A stretch of DNA of 46,904 nt, from NCBI RefSeq assembly GCF_015207455.1, contig NZ_JADEWV010000026.1, forward strand, positions 1 to 46,904, read 5' to 3'. Shown here in pieces: positions 1-8,296 of the stretch. This DNA is from Microcoleus sp. LEGE 07076 (lineage in GTDB: Bacteria > Cyanobacteriota > Cyanobacteriia > Cyanobacteriales > Microcoleaceae). Position 1 is the first letter of the stretch. Each line of letters opens with the position of its first letter. Under the pieces are notes generated by a model. That model made no database searches and was not told where the DNA came from. It saw only the letters and a list, made by a program, of their open reading frames with translations. A program made the position numbers and the translations under genes.

Positions 1-574
1 CCCCAGGCTTCAGCAACGGATTATCATCCCCGCCCACATAATCGCGGCCCTGCTTAATATTCGCGTAATTCAAATAAGGACTATCCGCACTCACACCCGT
101 ATCAATACTCCCCACCAACGGCTGATCAGCCAAAGGAAAATTGAGCAATTGACGGATTGCATTCGGATTGTTAGGATTCGGCGAATGCGGATCGACGGGA
201 ATCAAAGCAATCGGCAAAGTCTCAAACGCACCGCCCGGAGTGTAAGGGGTTTGAGTGGCAATCCCATCATGGTACAGACCCAGCGGGTCAAAATCAATCA
301 GCGGTGGTAAATTATTAGTTGGCGCAGCAGGGTCGATCGGGCAAACACCGCTATCAGCCAAGAAATTAGGTAAATGTAAATCAGAAAGCGACAAAGAACC
401 CAATAATTGATGTAGCTGGTCGAATTCGTGATCCCAATCTCCAAAACCCGCACTCGGAGTCACAATTCTTTCTAAGATAAAACTTTTCGGTCGTTTCCGA
501 CTCTTTGTTTTACTTGAATCCCCAAAACCTTGAGCCCGATCGCGTTTTTTGCCACCAAAATTTAGCCAACCCAT
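1..574 (-). CDS. Subtilisin-like S8 family serine protease, N-terminal part (runs off left edge)
   Basis: An open frame of 191 codons starts at the ATG at 574-572 (MGWLNFGGKKR) and runs without a stop to the left edge of the window. Residues about 150-185 read LVGSIDTGVSADSPYLN followed by GRDYVGGDDNP. IDTG is the catalytic-Asp motif of the S8 (subtilase) family, and the following DYVGGD-NP stretch is typical of bacterial secreted subtilases, where it precedes the His motif. The His and Ser motifs would lie outside the window. The first ~140 residues are low in recognisable features, with a basic start and no clear signal peptide. The family call rests on one motif plus its context, but the frame is clean. 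Full length and export route cannot be judged here. Confidence 0.75.
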   Translation of the reverse strand, partial: MGWLNFGGKKRDRAQGFGDSSKTKSRKRPKSFILERIVTPSAGFGDWDHEFDQLHQLLGSLSLSDLHLPNFLADSGVCPIDPAAPTNNLPPLIDFDPLGLYHDGIATQTPYTPGGAFETLPIALIPVDPHSPNPNNPNAIRQLLNFPLADQPLVGSIDTGVSADSPYLNYANIKQGRDYVGGDDNPLLKPG

Positions 575-1436
575 AACTTTTGCACCCTGTATTAATATGA
601 AGTCGATCGCCAGAACCTAATTAAATGCCTTCAGACACTCAACCAAAATCCTTTCCCTACAAAGATTTTTTAATAATCGTCAAAAATTTCTGTTTATTTG
701 AAAAATTACGCAAAATTAACAAATTTTCAGTATAGGCGATCGCTTTAAATATGCCGCGCTTTGCTAACGGTCAGGCGGGCGATCGCACAAATACTTTGTT
801 AATGCTTAATTTCTGTGGTTTGTAGCTTCTTCACGGTCATCATACACCAAAAATGATTTTAGCGATCGTAAAGTTTCTGTAAACTTTTTGGGAGAGCAAT
901 CCCCTCCTCAACCAGAAGTATCAGCTACACAAGGTTTCCCGCGCAATCACAGGTGAAAAATGCGTAATTTCTAAAATAGTTAGAACTTACACTTGCTTTT
1001 TTTCGGCTTTCTGATACCATAAACACCAAGGTGAAATTTGGATTAAAGTCTAAAGCCCAAACAAATATCACTCAAGCTTCTTCACAAAATGCTTCAATAC
1101 TTCCCTGCTTCATTGAAATGGGGTCAAATTTCTTTTGAAAAATACGCTTTTCAGGGAAAGAGAGGGTTGATCGAAATACTCAAAAACCTAGCGGAGAAAA
1201 CTGAAAAATATAAATTTGCGATCGATTCAAGACAATTCAATAAAAACACCCACTGTCTCTCTGCTTGATCCGAAAGTCTAGATCCCCCTCGCATCCCCCT
1301 TAAGAAGGGGGACTTTGAGAGAACTCTTGTCCCCCCCTTCTTAAGGGGGGCTAGGGGGGATCGAAATCTCCGCCTAAAAACGCCTAATTCCTATTCAATT
1401 AAATCGAAACTTTGCCATCCAAAGTTACAATTTACA
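575..1436. other. Intergenic region, 862 bp, no supported gene
   Basis: This stretch separates two genes transcribed outward in opposite directions, so it should hold both promoters. I see HIP1 octamers (for example 736-743), AT-rich sequence and the large inverted repeat listed at 1281-1362. No open frame of convincing length or composition and no recognisable RNA gene was found. Confidence 0.6.
1281..1362. repeat. Long imperfect inverted repeat (GATCCCCC...GGGGGGATC)
   Basis: Two arms of about 33 bp face each other around a ~15-nt centre: the left arm begins GATCCCCCTCGC and continues CCCCCTTAAGAAGGGGG, and the right arm is close to its reverse complement, ending GGGGGGATC. Each arm also contains a smaller palindrome around CTTAAG. 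Such CCCCTTAAGGGG elements are widely dispersed in filamentous cyanobacteria. It could fold into a strong hairpin upstream of the M50 gene. Confidence 0.7.
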
Positions 1437-2462
1437 ATGCAACTCAAATCAGCGGTGCAGTGGATACCTCATCCCGACGGTTATTGGATACTTCGCAATC
1501 CCGAAGACATTACCTGTCTGCAAGTTGACGACTTTGACAAACAGGTAATCTTGCAACTAAGTCAACAGCCACTAACTAATATTCTCGCCGAATACGACCT
1601 AGATTTAGAAGATGTGCAAAATCTCTTAAAAGACTTAGCACAAGCAGGAATGCTAGAAGGAACCAAGCCCCCAAAAGCCAAATTCAATCTGCTATCCTTC
1701 ACAATTCCCCTCGTCAATCCCGATGTTTTGCTGTCGCGGCACATCGACAAACTCCGCTGGATTTGGACGTGGGAGTTTGGCTTTTTTCTGTGCGCTTTCA
1801 TCTCTTCCTCTGTAGCAGTGTGGTTGGCTTCCCCAGCGGAAGTTGCCACTTCGCACCAGCAGTTATTGACAGCCGGAAAACTTGAGAACATAATCAAAGT
1901 CGTCTTGCTGACAATGCTAGTAATAGCTTTGCATGAACTCGGTCATGCTTTCACCCTCAAACACTACGGCGGTATTGTTAAAGAAATTGGATTGTTGTTT
2001 ATGTGTTTCATCCCCGGATGCTATACAGATACAACTGACCAATACAGTTTAGTCAGGCGGAAACAGCGAGTTTTAGTAGTAGCGGCGGGAGTATTGATTC
2101 AAGTAACAATTTGGGCATTTGCTGTTTGGATGTGGCTGTTTTCTCAGTTCAATCCAGTTTGGCATCAAATTAGTTACTTGTTGATGGTGGCGGCATTGCT
2201 GACAGTTGCAATTAACTTGAATCCGTTGAATAGATTTGATGGTTATTATTTGTTGGTTGCTGGAACTGGCATTAACAATCTGCGACAAAGGTCGTTTGAT
2301 TTTTATGGGGATTTGTTGCGGAGGGAGGAGATTGAGGAAGCAGCAGAAACTCGATGGGTTTTGGCGGCTTATGCGCCTTTAAGTATAGTTTATACTGTTT
2401 GGGCTTTTAGTTACTTAATGTCTTTGATTGGAAATTGGGCTTTGCGGAGTTGGAGTTTTTAA
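1437..2462 (+). CDS. M50-type (site-2-protease-like) membrane zinc metalloprotease
   Basis: The 341-residue product has a zinc-binding HELGH motif at residues 166-170 inside a hydrophobic helix and a second conserved acidic motif, LNPLNRFDGYY, with Asp268. This pairing is the signature of intramembrane M50 proteases. Further hydrophobic segments lie near 113-130, 155-175, 215-237 and 245-260. The first ~80 residues are soluble and resemble the small PqqD-like/winged-helix domain that precedes M50 domains in 'peptide zinc metalloprotease' proteins linked to peptide export, although no transporter or peptide gene is adjacent. The natural substrate is unknown. The ATG start lacks a strong Shine-Dalgarno sequence, but the N-terminal domain begins cleanly there. 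Confidence 0.75.
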   Translation: MQLKSAVQWIPHPDGYWILRNPEDITCLQVDDFDKQVILQLSQQPLTNILAEYDLDLEDVQNLLKDLAQAGMLEGTKPPKAKFNLLSFTIPLVNPDVLLSRHIDKLRWIWTWEFGFFLCAFISSSVAVWLASPAEVATSHQQLLTAGKLENIIKVVLLTMLVIALHELGHAFTLKHYGGIVKEIGLLFMCFIPGCYTDTTDQYSLVRRKQRVLVVAAGVLIQVTIWAFAVWMWLFSQFNPVWHQISYLLMVAALLTVAINLNPLNRFDGYYLLVAGTGINNLRQRSFDFYGDLLRREEIEEAAETRWVLAAYAPLSIVYTVWAFSYLMSLIGNWALRSWSF

Positions 2463-2490
2463 CCGCAGATGAACGCGGATGAACGCGGAT
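2461..2490. repeat. Short dispersed repeat, ACCGCAGATGAACGCGGAT type
   Basis: A tandem pair of the decamer GATGAACGCG follows the M50 stop codon. Related 'ACCGCAGATGA' sequence recurs at about 30836 and 30950, so this is one copy of a dispersed family. Confidence 0.5.
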
Positions 2491-2525
2491 AAAATACAAT
2501 TTGATTATTTTAGGGGTTGATCGAA

Positions 2526-3203
2526 ATGAATGTTTATCAAAAGTTGGGAATTGTTGGCGGAACTTTAAGTTTTGCAGTTGTTAGTCAATGTTTTGCTGTA
2601 CAAGCTGCTACTCTCACTCAAACTTATACTGTGGATCTGGGTTCGCAGCCATTAAATAGTAGCACGAATGTGGTTTTGCCTAAGTTTAATTCGCTGTTGG
2701 GAACGCTATTAAAGGCTTATGTTACGGTTAAGTCTACTGTTAATAATAGTGTTAGCATTACTCCTTTGACAGGAGATTTTATGGGGACGGCGGCGACTAA
2801 TGCCAGTATTGCTGTGAATATTCCGCTGTTGAAAGTTGACCCTAATTTGACTTTAAGTGTGTTAGCAAGTCCGCCGGAAACTAAGATTGGTAGTGGCACT
2901 ACGGGAAGTGTTAGCGGTTCGGCTTCCGGTACTGTGTCAAAGAGTTATGATTCTCCGGAGTCTCTGAGTGCGTTAAGTGGATGTGATGGTGATACTTTGA
3001 TCGCAGGTTTGATGACGACGGGTTTTACTCAAATTCAGGGGAATCCTGTGAGGGGAAGTTTCGACGGTAAGGTTGCGGCTAACACTACGGTTAGTGCAAT
3101 TTATGAGTATGAACCTGTACCGGAACCGATGACTGCTGTTGGTACGTTTGTGGCTGCTGGAATGGGTTTGTGGTGGAAAAGAAGGGCTTCAAAAAAGGTG
3201 TAA
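2526..3203 (+). CDS. PEP-CTERM sorted exported protein (choice-of-anchor E-like)
   Basis: The product has a signal peptide (residues 1-~28, MNVYQKLGIVGG... to VQAATL), a Ser/Thr/Asn-rich body with beta-strand character, and a C-terminal PEP-CTERM signal: VPEP, a short hydrophobic helix, then the basic tail KRRASKK. Proteins with this tail are thought to be processed by an exosortase during export. The body resembles cyanobacterial 'choice-of-anchor E' proteins, whose role is unknown. I chose ATG 2526 over a TTG nine bases upstream because AGGGG at 2512-2516 is well spaced for it. The gene begins 63 bp after the M50 protease gene; a shared transcript is possible but not shown. Confidence 0.75.
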   Translation: MNVYQKLGIVGGTLSFAVVSQCFAVQAATLTQTYTVDLGSQPLNSSTNVVLPKFNSLLGTLLKAYVTVKSTVNNSVSITPLTGDFMGTAATNASIAVNIPLLKVDPNLTLSVLASPPETKIGSGTTGSVSGSASGTVSKSYDSPESLSALSGCDGDTLIAGLMTTGFTQIQGNPVRGSFDGKVAANTTVSAIYEYEPVPEPMTAVGTFVAAGMGLWWKRRASKKV

Positions 3204-3362
3204 TATTAATTTGGATAGCCTCCTAGCCCCCCTTAATTAAGCAGGGTGGATAAGCGGTTCTTAAAGTTCTCCCTATTACTCGCAGCCGAGAAGAATAAAA
3301 TAAATTGCCCAAAACAGTTGACAGATTTTCCAAGATATGGGATAGTATAAGTTCGTGACAAA

Positions 3363-3445
3363 TGCGGAACTGGCGAAATTGGTAGACGCGCATGATTCAG
3401 GTTCATGTGGTGCAAGCCTTCCGGGTTCAAGTCCCGGGTTCCGCA
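3363..3445 (+). tRNA. trnL: tRNA-Leu (anticodon CAG)
   Basis: An 83-nt cloverleaf can be drawn. The acceptor arms TGCGGAA and TTCCGCA pair perfectly, the D arm contains GGTAGACGC, the anticodon stem CATGA/TCATG encloses loop TTCAGGT with anticodon CAG, an extended variable arm follows (class II, as expected for Leu), and the T arm CCGGGTTCAAGTCCCGG is canonical. The CCA end is not encoded. It reads CUG codons. Confidence 0.95.
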
Positions 3446-3519
3446 TTCTCAAGGCAGAAGAAAGTTTGGGGTTAACCCGATACAGGCAATAACCCCATTG
3501 GCTCTGCTGAATTAATACA

Positions 3520-4290
3520 ATGCTCACAAGTATTCAAAACCCCCTAGTCAAAGAAATCCGCAAGCTGCATAGCTCGAAGGGACGCAGGGAAAAACAATTA
3601 TTTTTACTCGAAGGGACGCATTTGCTGGAAGAAGCTTGCGCGGTGAAATACCTGTTAGAAACAGTTTGCTGCACTCCTGAATGGTTGAATGGGCATGAGA
3701 AACTGTGGGAGCAAATTGGTAGTTTAGCCGATCGCACAGAATTAGTCAGTGCCAAAGTGTTAGATTCGATCGCCACCACAGTTCAACCCGACGGCATCAT
3801 CGCCACCGCACCCCCAGAAATTTCAACTTTAGGAATAGCCTTAGAAAAAATCCAAGATCCCGGCAACTTGGGGGCGATCGTCCGCACGGCAGCGGCTGCT
3901 AGTGCCGACGGTTTGCTGCTGAGCGCCGACAGCGCCGATTTAGATCATCCCAAAGTGCTGCGCGCCTCCGCCGGAGCTTGGTTTAAGCTGCCAATAGCAG
4001 TCGCTCCAGATTTAACCGCAGCAGTCTCGGGGTACAAAAATCGGGGAATGCAAATTTTAGCCACCGCTGCGGGCGCGAGTTTAACTTATTGGGAAGTAGA
4101 TTTGCGAGTGCCGACTCTGATAGTTTTGGGTAACGAAGGTTCTGGATTGTCGCCAGAATTGAGAAGTTTGGCCGATCGACAAATCCAAATCCCCCTAAGC
4201 CGCAACGTAGAATCATTAAATGTGTCGATCGCCGGAGCCCTCATCTTATACGAAGCTCAACGGCAAAGAAGTCAGGCGCTGCTAAATTAG
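3520..4290 (+). CDS. TrmH/SpoU-family RNA 2'-O-ribose methyltransferase
   Basis: The 256-residue product has a short N-terminal substrate-binding domain (residues 1-~95, starting with the typical SIQNPLVKEIRKL and FLLEGTHLLEEA) and a SPOUT methyltransferase domain with all three motifs: QDPGNLGAIVRTA near 113-125, LGNEGSGLSPEL near 204-215, and the knot-forming NVESLNVSIAGALILYE near 229-245. Family members transfer a methyl group from S-adenosylmethionine to a ribose 2'-OH in 23S rRNA or tRNA. The exact target nucleotide cannot be read from sequence. The ATG sits at the family's usual first residues. Confidence 0.88.
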   Translation: MLTSIQNPLVKEIRKLHSSKGRREKQLFLLEGTHLLEEACAVKYLLETVCCTPEWLNGHEKLWEQIGSLADRTELVSAKVLDSIATTVQPDGIIATAPPEISTLGIALEKIQDPGNLGAIVRTAAAASADGLLLSADSADLDHPKVLRASAGAWFKLPIAVAPDLTAAVSGYKNRGMQILATAAGASLTYWEVDLRVPTLIVLGNEGSGLSPELRSLADRQIQIPLSRNVESLNVSIAGALILYEAQRQRSQALLN

Positions 4291-4565
4291 GGTACGATCG
4301 AGCAACGCCCGCCATCGCCTACTATCCAAATAATTTCTTTGATTTTGATACGGAATTGAAACATCTCCAAATTTAAGAAGCGCGAATTAATCATCGATCG
4401 AATGGACTGTTTGAGCAATTTGCTGTCTGAGGCCTGAATCACCAAGAGTTTTTCGTTTCAACCCCGCTATCACCCACATTCCGCAGGTACGATCGCCTCA
4501 TCCAAGATTTTTCAAAATATAGGACTTGAAAAAAAAATGACTCGAGCGATGTACTAGCGTTACTC

Positions 4566-5476
4566 TCAAGAAAGCAGGTAATATTTGCGACAAGGCGCAC
4601 CAAAAAATTGGATAATCCACAATCTTTCTCGATTGAGATTGGTAATTTGTTTGACGCCATTAACCGTTAACAAATGAATCGACATAAAACAGTGAAAAAC
4701 CCATCTCATTGTGGGTTTGGCAGTAGGTTTACTTACTTGATTGTCAATGGTTTGTTTCGCTCGTTCGAGAGCTTGACGCAGCGAGGGTTGACCCAAACTA
4801 TAAACAAACACAAACCCATTAACCTTGCCAGCGCAGCCACTCGCTCAGGGGTCTTGCTCAAGAAACTCGAAGTAAAAAATAACGCAGCTTTGAGAAACCG
4901 AAAACCTCGCTCCGCCGATGGCTGCGCCTTGTATTATTGTAGAATTTGTTCATCATTTAACACCTTCTAGTCTAACACATTGGTTGCCAACAAAAACAAC
5001 CCTGCACGTTGCCGAACGGCCGCAATGACGCTACCTTTAGGAACAAGTACCGCACAGATTTGATAATGTTTCTGACCGGCTGCATCCAGGCGGGGTCTGC
5101 CAGATTTTTTGTGTTCTCTAATTTCGATCGCTTGCTTGTCCTGTAATTGATGGTAGGGTAACTGTTGCGACAATGCAGCCGCGGCAGCGTCGGGCATCTG
5201 GTTCACAGGCTTGCCTGTTGACTCTGTAATTGTTTGAGTACACAAACGGCTTTTGCTTGTTGTTTTGCTAGGCGTTTCTCCAATTGGAGAGAGGTCAGAT
5301 ACCCATCTCAATTGGGTCATCTGTTGGAGGTTAGCAGCAGTGTAGAGGGCTGCATCAGCCAGAAACAGTGCATCGACATTCCATTGCTGTTTCAATTCCA
5401 GAATCAGTTGGGCAAATACAGCTCCGTCGCTTTCATGGCCCGAGCCCACTCTCAGGTACAAAGGGATATCTCTCAT
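4566..5476 (-). pseudogene. Decayed IS1634-type transposase
   Basis: Three reading frames on the minus strand must be joined to recover a transposase. The first (5476-4967) begins at MRDIPLYLRVGSGHESDG and ends RQRAGLFLLATNVLD at an in-frame stop. The second, about 4900-4805, reads RGFRFLKAALFFTSSFL and KTPERVAALA. The third (4811-4566) reads VYSLGQPSLRQALERA and ends GAPCRKYYLL. The order and phrases match the catalytic and C-terminal parts of IS1634-family transposases. The N-terminal third is missing, a segment after NVLD appears deleted, and there are at least two frameshifts. It cannot encode an active enzyme. No clean terminal inverted repeats were identified. Confidence 0.75.
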
Positions 5477-5562
5477 ATCAGACGCTTCAATATTGCTGAT
5501 CTTTTAAAAATACTCGATCGCGCTCGTGCAGTATCCGAATGTGGGTTGTACTGGGATTATAG

Positions 5563-6475
5563 CTAAATTTTGTTGCCTGCGTCGTCGGTTTCTTCGGTGC
5601 CGATGGAGATGCGGGTTTGGAGGATGATTTGTTTGAGGGTTTGGTTTTGTTGGTTGAGGGGTTGCAGGTTGGGGGCGCGATGGCTGATGGGCGTTGCTGA
5701 TTCATACGCCAGAATCAACTTTTCGCTTGATGTTACAAAGCTCACCATACTTGGCTTATAGCAATTGGGAAATCTTGAATTCATGTTTATATTCAGCAAC
5801 GCCAGATTTAAGTTCTCAAATATCTAACCGCAGAGAACGCAGAGAAATCAGAGAAAGGGGAGAGAAATTCGATCGAGCTGACTGTACTGGATTTCACATT
5901 ACCACAAGACCTCTATTCCCTCTTCCCTCTTCTCTCTGCGCCAAGAGCGCCCTCTGCGGTAAAAAAAAGGCGTTGCTGATTCTGGCGTATGAATCAATTT
6001 TTCGCTTGATGTTACAAAGCTCACCATACTTGGCTTATAGCAATTGGGAAATCTTGAATTCATGTTTATATTCAGCAACGCCAGATTTAAGTTCTCAAAT
6101 ATCTAACCGCAGAGAACGCAGAGAAATCAGAGAAAGGGGAGAGAAATTCGATCGAGCTGACTGTACTGGATTTCACATTACCACAAGACCTCTATTCCCT
6201 CTTCTCTCTGCGGTCTCTGCGCCAAGAGCGGTAAAAAAAAAGGTGTTGCTGATTCTGGCGTATGAATCAATTTTTCGCTTGATGTTACAAAGCTCACCAT
6301 ACTTGGCTTATAGCAATTGGGAAATCTTGAATTCATATTTGTATTCAGCAACGCCGGCTGATGTTGCCGTTTGATTGGATTACCCAGATGTAAATTTCTG
6401 AAAAGACAATGGAATATTCAACTATTGTGCAGTTTCTGGATCGGGCAATTTGTTGGATTTTGGGGATGGATAAGT
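5563..6475 (-). pseudogene. Remnant of a CHAT-domain-type gene, interrupted by a MITE-like array
   Basis: On the minus strand the flanks of the array at 5690-6355 form one reading frame if the insert and one target copy (5690-6363) are removed. Upstream sequence reads SIPKIQQIARSRNCTIVEYS then IYIWVIQSNGNI, and the frame continues SHRAPNLQPLNQQ... ILQTRISIG to a stop at 5563-5565. The pattern EYS-(x)n-IYIWVIQ-(x)n-R-SIG is characteristic of the region just before and entering the CHAT domain of cyanobacterial TPR-CHAT proteins. The CHAT catalytic part is absent and the 5' side runs into the IS630 remnant, so only ~100 codons remain. The family call is moderate; the frame restoration is directly visible. 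Confidence 0.5.
5690..6355. mobile_element. Three-copy MITE-like array flanked by an 8-bp target duplication
   Basis: A 114-bp element with terminal inverted repeats GGCGTTGCTGA / TCAGCAACGCC occurs three times (5690-5803, 5969-6082, 6242-6355). The copies are joined by two near-identical ~160-bp spacers rich in 'CGCAGAGAACGCAGAG', giving repeat periods of about 279 and 273 bp. The array is bounded by the direct repeat GGCTGATG at 5682-5689 and 6356-6363, which is what a target-site duplication looks like. It has no coding capacity for a transposase; an apparent open frame across the array is simply the repeat read through. The mobilising transposase family is not known from this sequence. 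Confidence 0.75.
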
Positions 6476-6511
6476 AGGTCGGTATAAAAAAACAAGGCAA
6501 ATAAAGAAATG

Positions 6512-6859
6512 TTAACAAGCGGAATTGGAGCTGAATTTAAAGCGATTAGTTATATAATTTCCTCGTTGCCCTCTCGCTTCAATTCCATCCATTACTGCGT
6601 AGGCAATATCTAGTTCATCTTCAAACATTTGTCCGACCAGTTCATGATTTTTAAGTTGCTGCCATTCCAGTTCAATCTTGTTCATTTCCGAACAGTATTT
6701 AGGTAAAAAGAAAATATACAATCCCTGGCTTTCCCACTGAGACCATTTTTGCTGGACATCCAGAAATTTGTGTATGGAACCATTATCTTGAATTATCACT
6801 CTGCTCCGTCCAGTTAATTTCATTTCCAACTCAGCTTCTTGTGCTTCATTTTCCATCAT
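6512..6859 (-). pseudogene. 3' fragment of an IS630-family transposase
   Basis: The 115-residue frame reads VIIQDNGSIHK, then FFLPKYCSEMNKIELEWQQLK, which is the C-terminal half of the IS630 DDE domain (second Asp in QDN and final Glu in the N-IE--W motif). The N-terminal helix-turn-helix and first catalytic Asp are absent, and the upstream sequence at 6860-6935 does not continue the frame. It is a dead fragment lying between nblA and the CHAT-type remnant. Confidence 0.75.
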
Positions 6860-6939
6860 AGTGATATATGATTTGCTGCTGCGGGCCGGAGCGGGTCAAT
6901 GCCCCATGCCCGGAGCGAGCCCATGCCCCAAATAATTGT

Positions 6940-6970
6940 CCCCGCACCTACTCGCGAAGCAGGTACGGGG
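6940..6970. terminator. Hairpin downstream of nblA
   Basis: CCCCGCACCTACTCGCG and AAGCAGGTACGGGG form an imperfect stem 62 bp beyond the nblA stop codon. It is not followed by a clear T-tract on the minus strand, so it may be a transcript-end stabilising hairpin or a dispersed repeat rather than a classical terminator. Confidence 0.35.
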
Positions 6971-7031
6971 ATTAATTTATCAAAAAAGTTGTGTTGTACA
7001 GCTCTAGTGCAGCGGGCGATTGTCGAAAAGC

Positions 7032-7202
7032 TCACATTTTCTTCATCCAATACTTTAACAAGTTTTCTTTGACCATGTTCTGCCGCATAACTTCTAGCAG
7101 GTATTCCTGAGCTTGGTCTTGGCTCAAGCTTTTGACTTGTTCGCGCAGCACTTGCAATTTGAACTGCTGCTCCATGCTGAGGCTGGTTGTAGGCATATCC
7201 AT
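7032..7202 (-). CDS. nblA: NblA, phycobilisome degradation adaptor
   Basis: The 56-residue product (MDMPTTSLSMEQQFKLQ...) is a short helix-rich protein with the NblA pattern: LSMEQQFKLQVLREQVKSLS followed by a conserved-length helix ending RQNMVKENLLKYW. NblA proteins of about 55-65 residues bind phycobiliproteins and recruit Clp protease to dismantle phycobilisomes during nutrient stress. A longer frame starts at 7268, but GGAGGAG at 7209-7215 sits six bases before the ATG at 7202, which fixes this start and matches the family length. It diverges from the cpcS gene at 7438. A promoter-like pair lies upstream (7298-7326). Confidence 0.88.
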   Translation of the reverse strand: MDMPTTSLSMEQQFKLQVLREQVKSLSQDQAQEYLLEVMRQNMVKENLLKYWMKKM

Positions 7203-7297
7203 AAATCGCTCCTCCAGTTTGCTACATGAGATCGTCTGTGCGATCGCGATCGTAATCACCTTTCGCAAGATTTCTTGTGTCTCCTACATTGTAAACT

Positions 7298-7326
7298 ATC
7301 ATAACATTCACTTGACAATATGTCCA
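7298..7326 (-). promoter_or_regulatory. Predicted sigma-70-type promoter of nblA
   Basis: Read on the minus strand, TGGACA (7326-7321) and TATGAT (7303-7298) are separated by 17 nt, close to the TTGACA/TATAAT consensus. Transcription would start near 7291 and leave a ~88-nt leader. I do not see an exact NtcA box (GTA-N8-TAC), although GTT-N9-TAC overlaps the -10 region. Confidence 0.45.
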
Positions 7327-7437
7327 AAGTAGACATTTTGAGACTAATTTGTTTCGCAAAAGTACATCTAAGTGGAGGGAGCTTTATCATAAAAAAGCGT
7401 AAAAACTGGGAAGCCTCAGCCAAAGGAGTTAGTTTGT

Positions 7438-8034
7438 ATGGATGCAATGGAGTTTTTTCACAGTAGTGCTGGAGAATGGCGATCGCAGCGCAGCACTCAC
7501 CACCTCGCTTTCCGCCAAGCGGAGATTGGGGATTCAAATATTCAGGTAACGGCCCTAGGTGCGGATGACGCGCGAGTGGCTGAAATTTGCCAGATGCACG
7601 AGGTCGATCCGAGTCGGGCTGCTGGGGGAGCATTTGTGACTTGGCACGGCACGATGGCGTGGGATAAGGATGATGAGAATCACAAGGGCTCTACTGTGTT
7701 CGCGATCGTCCCAGACCCTGAAAATCCGCGGCAGGGTTTGATGTTGCGGGAACGGGGTTATGCCGAAATCGTGCCGGTGGCGGGCCGTTTTGAGATGGAC
7801 GATGAGGATGCGCTGCTGCTGATTACCGAATACGAGACTATGAGTTCGATCGAGCGTTTTTGGTTTCCCAATCCCAACGTGCGGATGCGGACGAGTAGCG
7901 TCAAGCGCTTTGGCGGTTTCAGCACTTCAACTTTTTGTACTGAAATTCGGGTGGAACCAGACTCGGATGCAGCGGCCCCGGCTGCTGAGAAGGAGTCGGT
8001 TGCTACCGAGTTTTACTCAGCCCTAGGCTGGTAA
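7438..8034 (+). CDS. cpcS: CpcS/CpeS-type phycobiliprotein chromophore lyase
   Basis: The 198-residue product matches the CpcS/CpeS lyase family throughout: start MEFFHSSAGEWRSQRSTHHL, then WHGTMAWD, GSTVFAIVPD, LRERGYAEIVPVAGRF, ITEYETMSSIERFWF, NPNVRMRTS and KRFGGFSTSTFCTEIR. Family members adopt a lipocalin-like barrel and attach phycocyanobilin to conserved Cys residues (beta-82/84) of phycobiliproteins. AAAGGAG at 7422-7428 is nine bases before the ATG. CpcS, CpcU and CpeS paralogues are similar, so the exact paralogue is uncertain. It lies upstream of cpcG on the same strand and diverges from nblA. Confidence 0.85.
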   Translation: MDAMEFFHSSAGEWRSQRSTHHLAFRQAEIGDSNIQVTALGADDARVAEICQMHEVDPSRAAGGAFVTWHGTMAWDKDDENHKGSTVFAIVPDPENPRQGLMLRERGYAEIVPVAGRFEMDDEDALLLITEYETMSSIERFWFPNPNVRMRTSSVKRFGGFSTSTFCTEIRVEPDSDAAAPAAEKESVATEFYSALGW

Positions 8035-8039
8035 TTTAT

Positions 8040-8153
8040 TTGGCAGTTGGCAGTTGTCCGTTGTCCGTTGTCAGTTGTCAGCGAACAGCCAACAGTCAAC
8101 AGTCAACAGCCAACAGTCAACAGCCAACAGTCAACAGTCAACAGCCAACAAAT
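8040..8153. repeat. Heptamer tandem repeats (CAACAGT/CAACAGC, CAGTTGT)
   Basis: Between cpcS and cpcG the sequence is built from seven-base units: about eight to nine copies of CAACAGY at 8090-8151, preceded by the inverse-like TTGTCCG/TTGTCAG units. These are the short tandemly repeated repetitive (STRR) sequences known from filamentous cyanobacteria. They separate rather than encode genes. Confidence 0.8.
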
Positions 8154-8296
8154 GTTACAGATTGTTGCAAAAATTCAGGAAAATCGGATTTAGATTGCCT
8201 GAATCCCCTAATCTGTATGTTGGTTAGTTGTATCCGTTATGCTGGCAGCTCGCGGTATCAACTATTTCGGAAATTTGAGATAACGGAGATTATAAC

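Noticed and set aside
5694-6374. A 226-codon plus-strand frame with internal protein repeats
   Set aside because: It is the read-through of the three MITE-like copies and their spacers. Its residue repeats mirror the DNA repeats, it covers terminal inverted repeats, and it has no start signal.
7290-7310. An NtcA-binding site before nblA
   Set aside because: The nearest match is GTT-N9-TAC rather than GTA-N8-TAC, and it overlaps the -10 element, so I do not list it as a site.
8090-8151. Possible CRISPR-like short repeats
   Set aside because: The units are 7 bp and contiguous, without spacers; they are heptamer STRRs. No cas genes are present.
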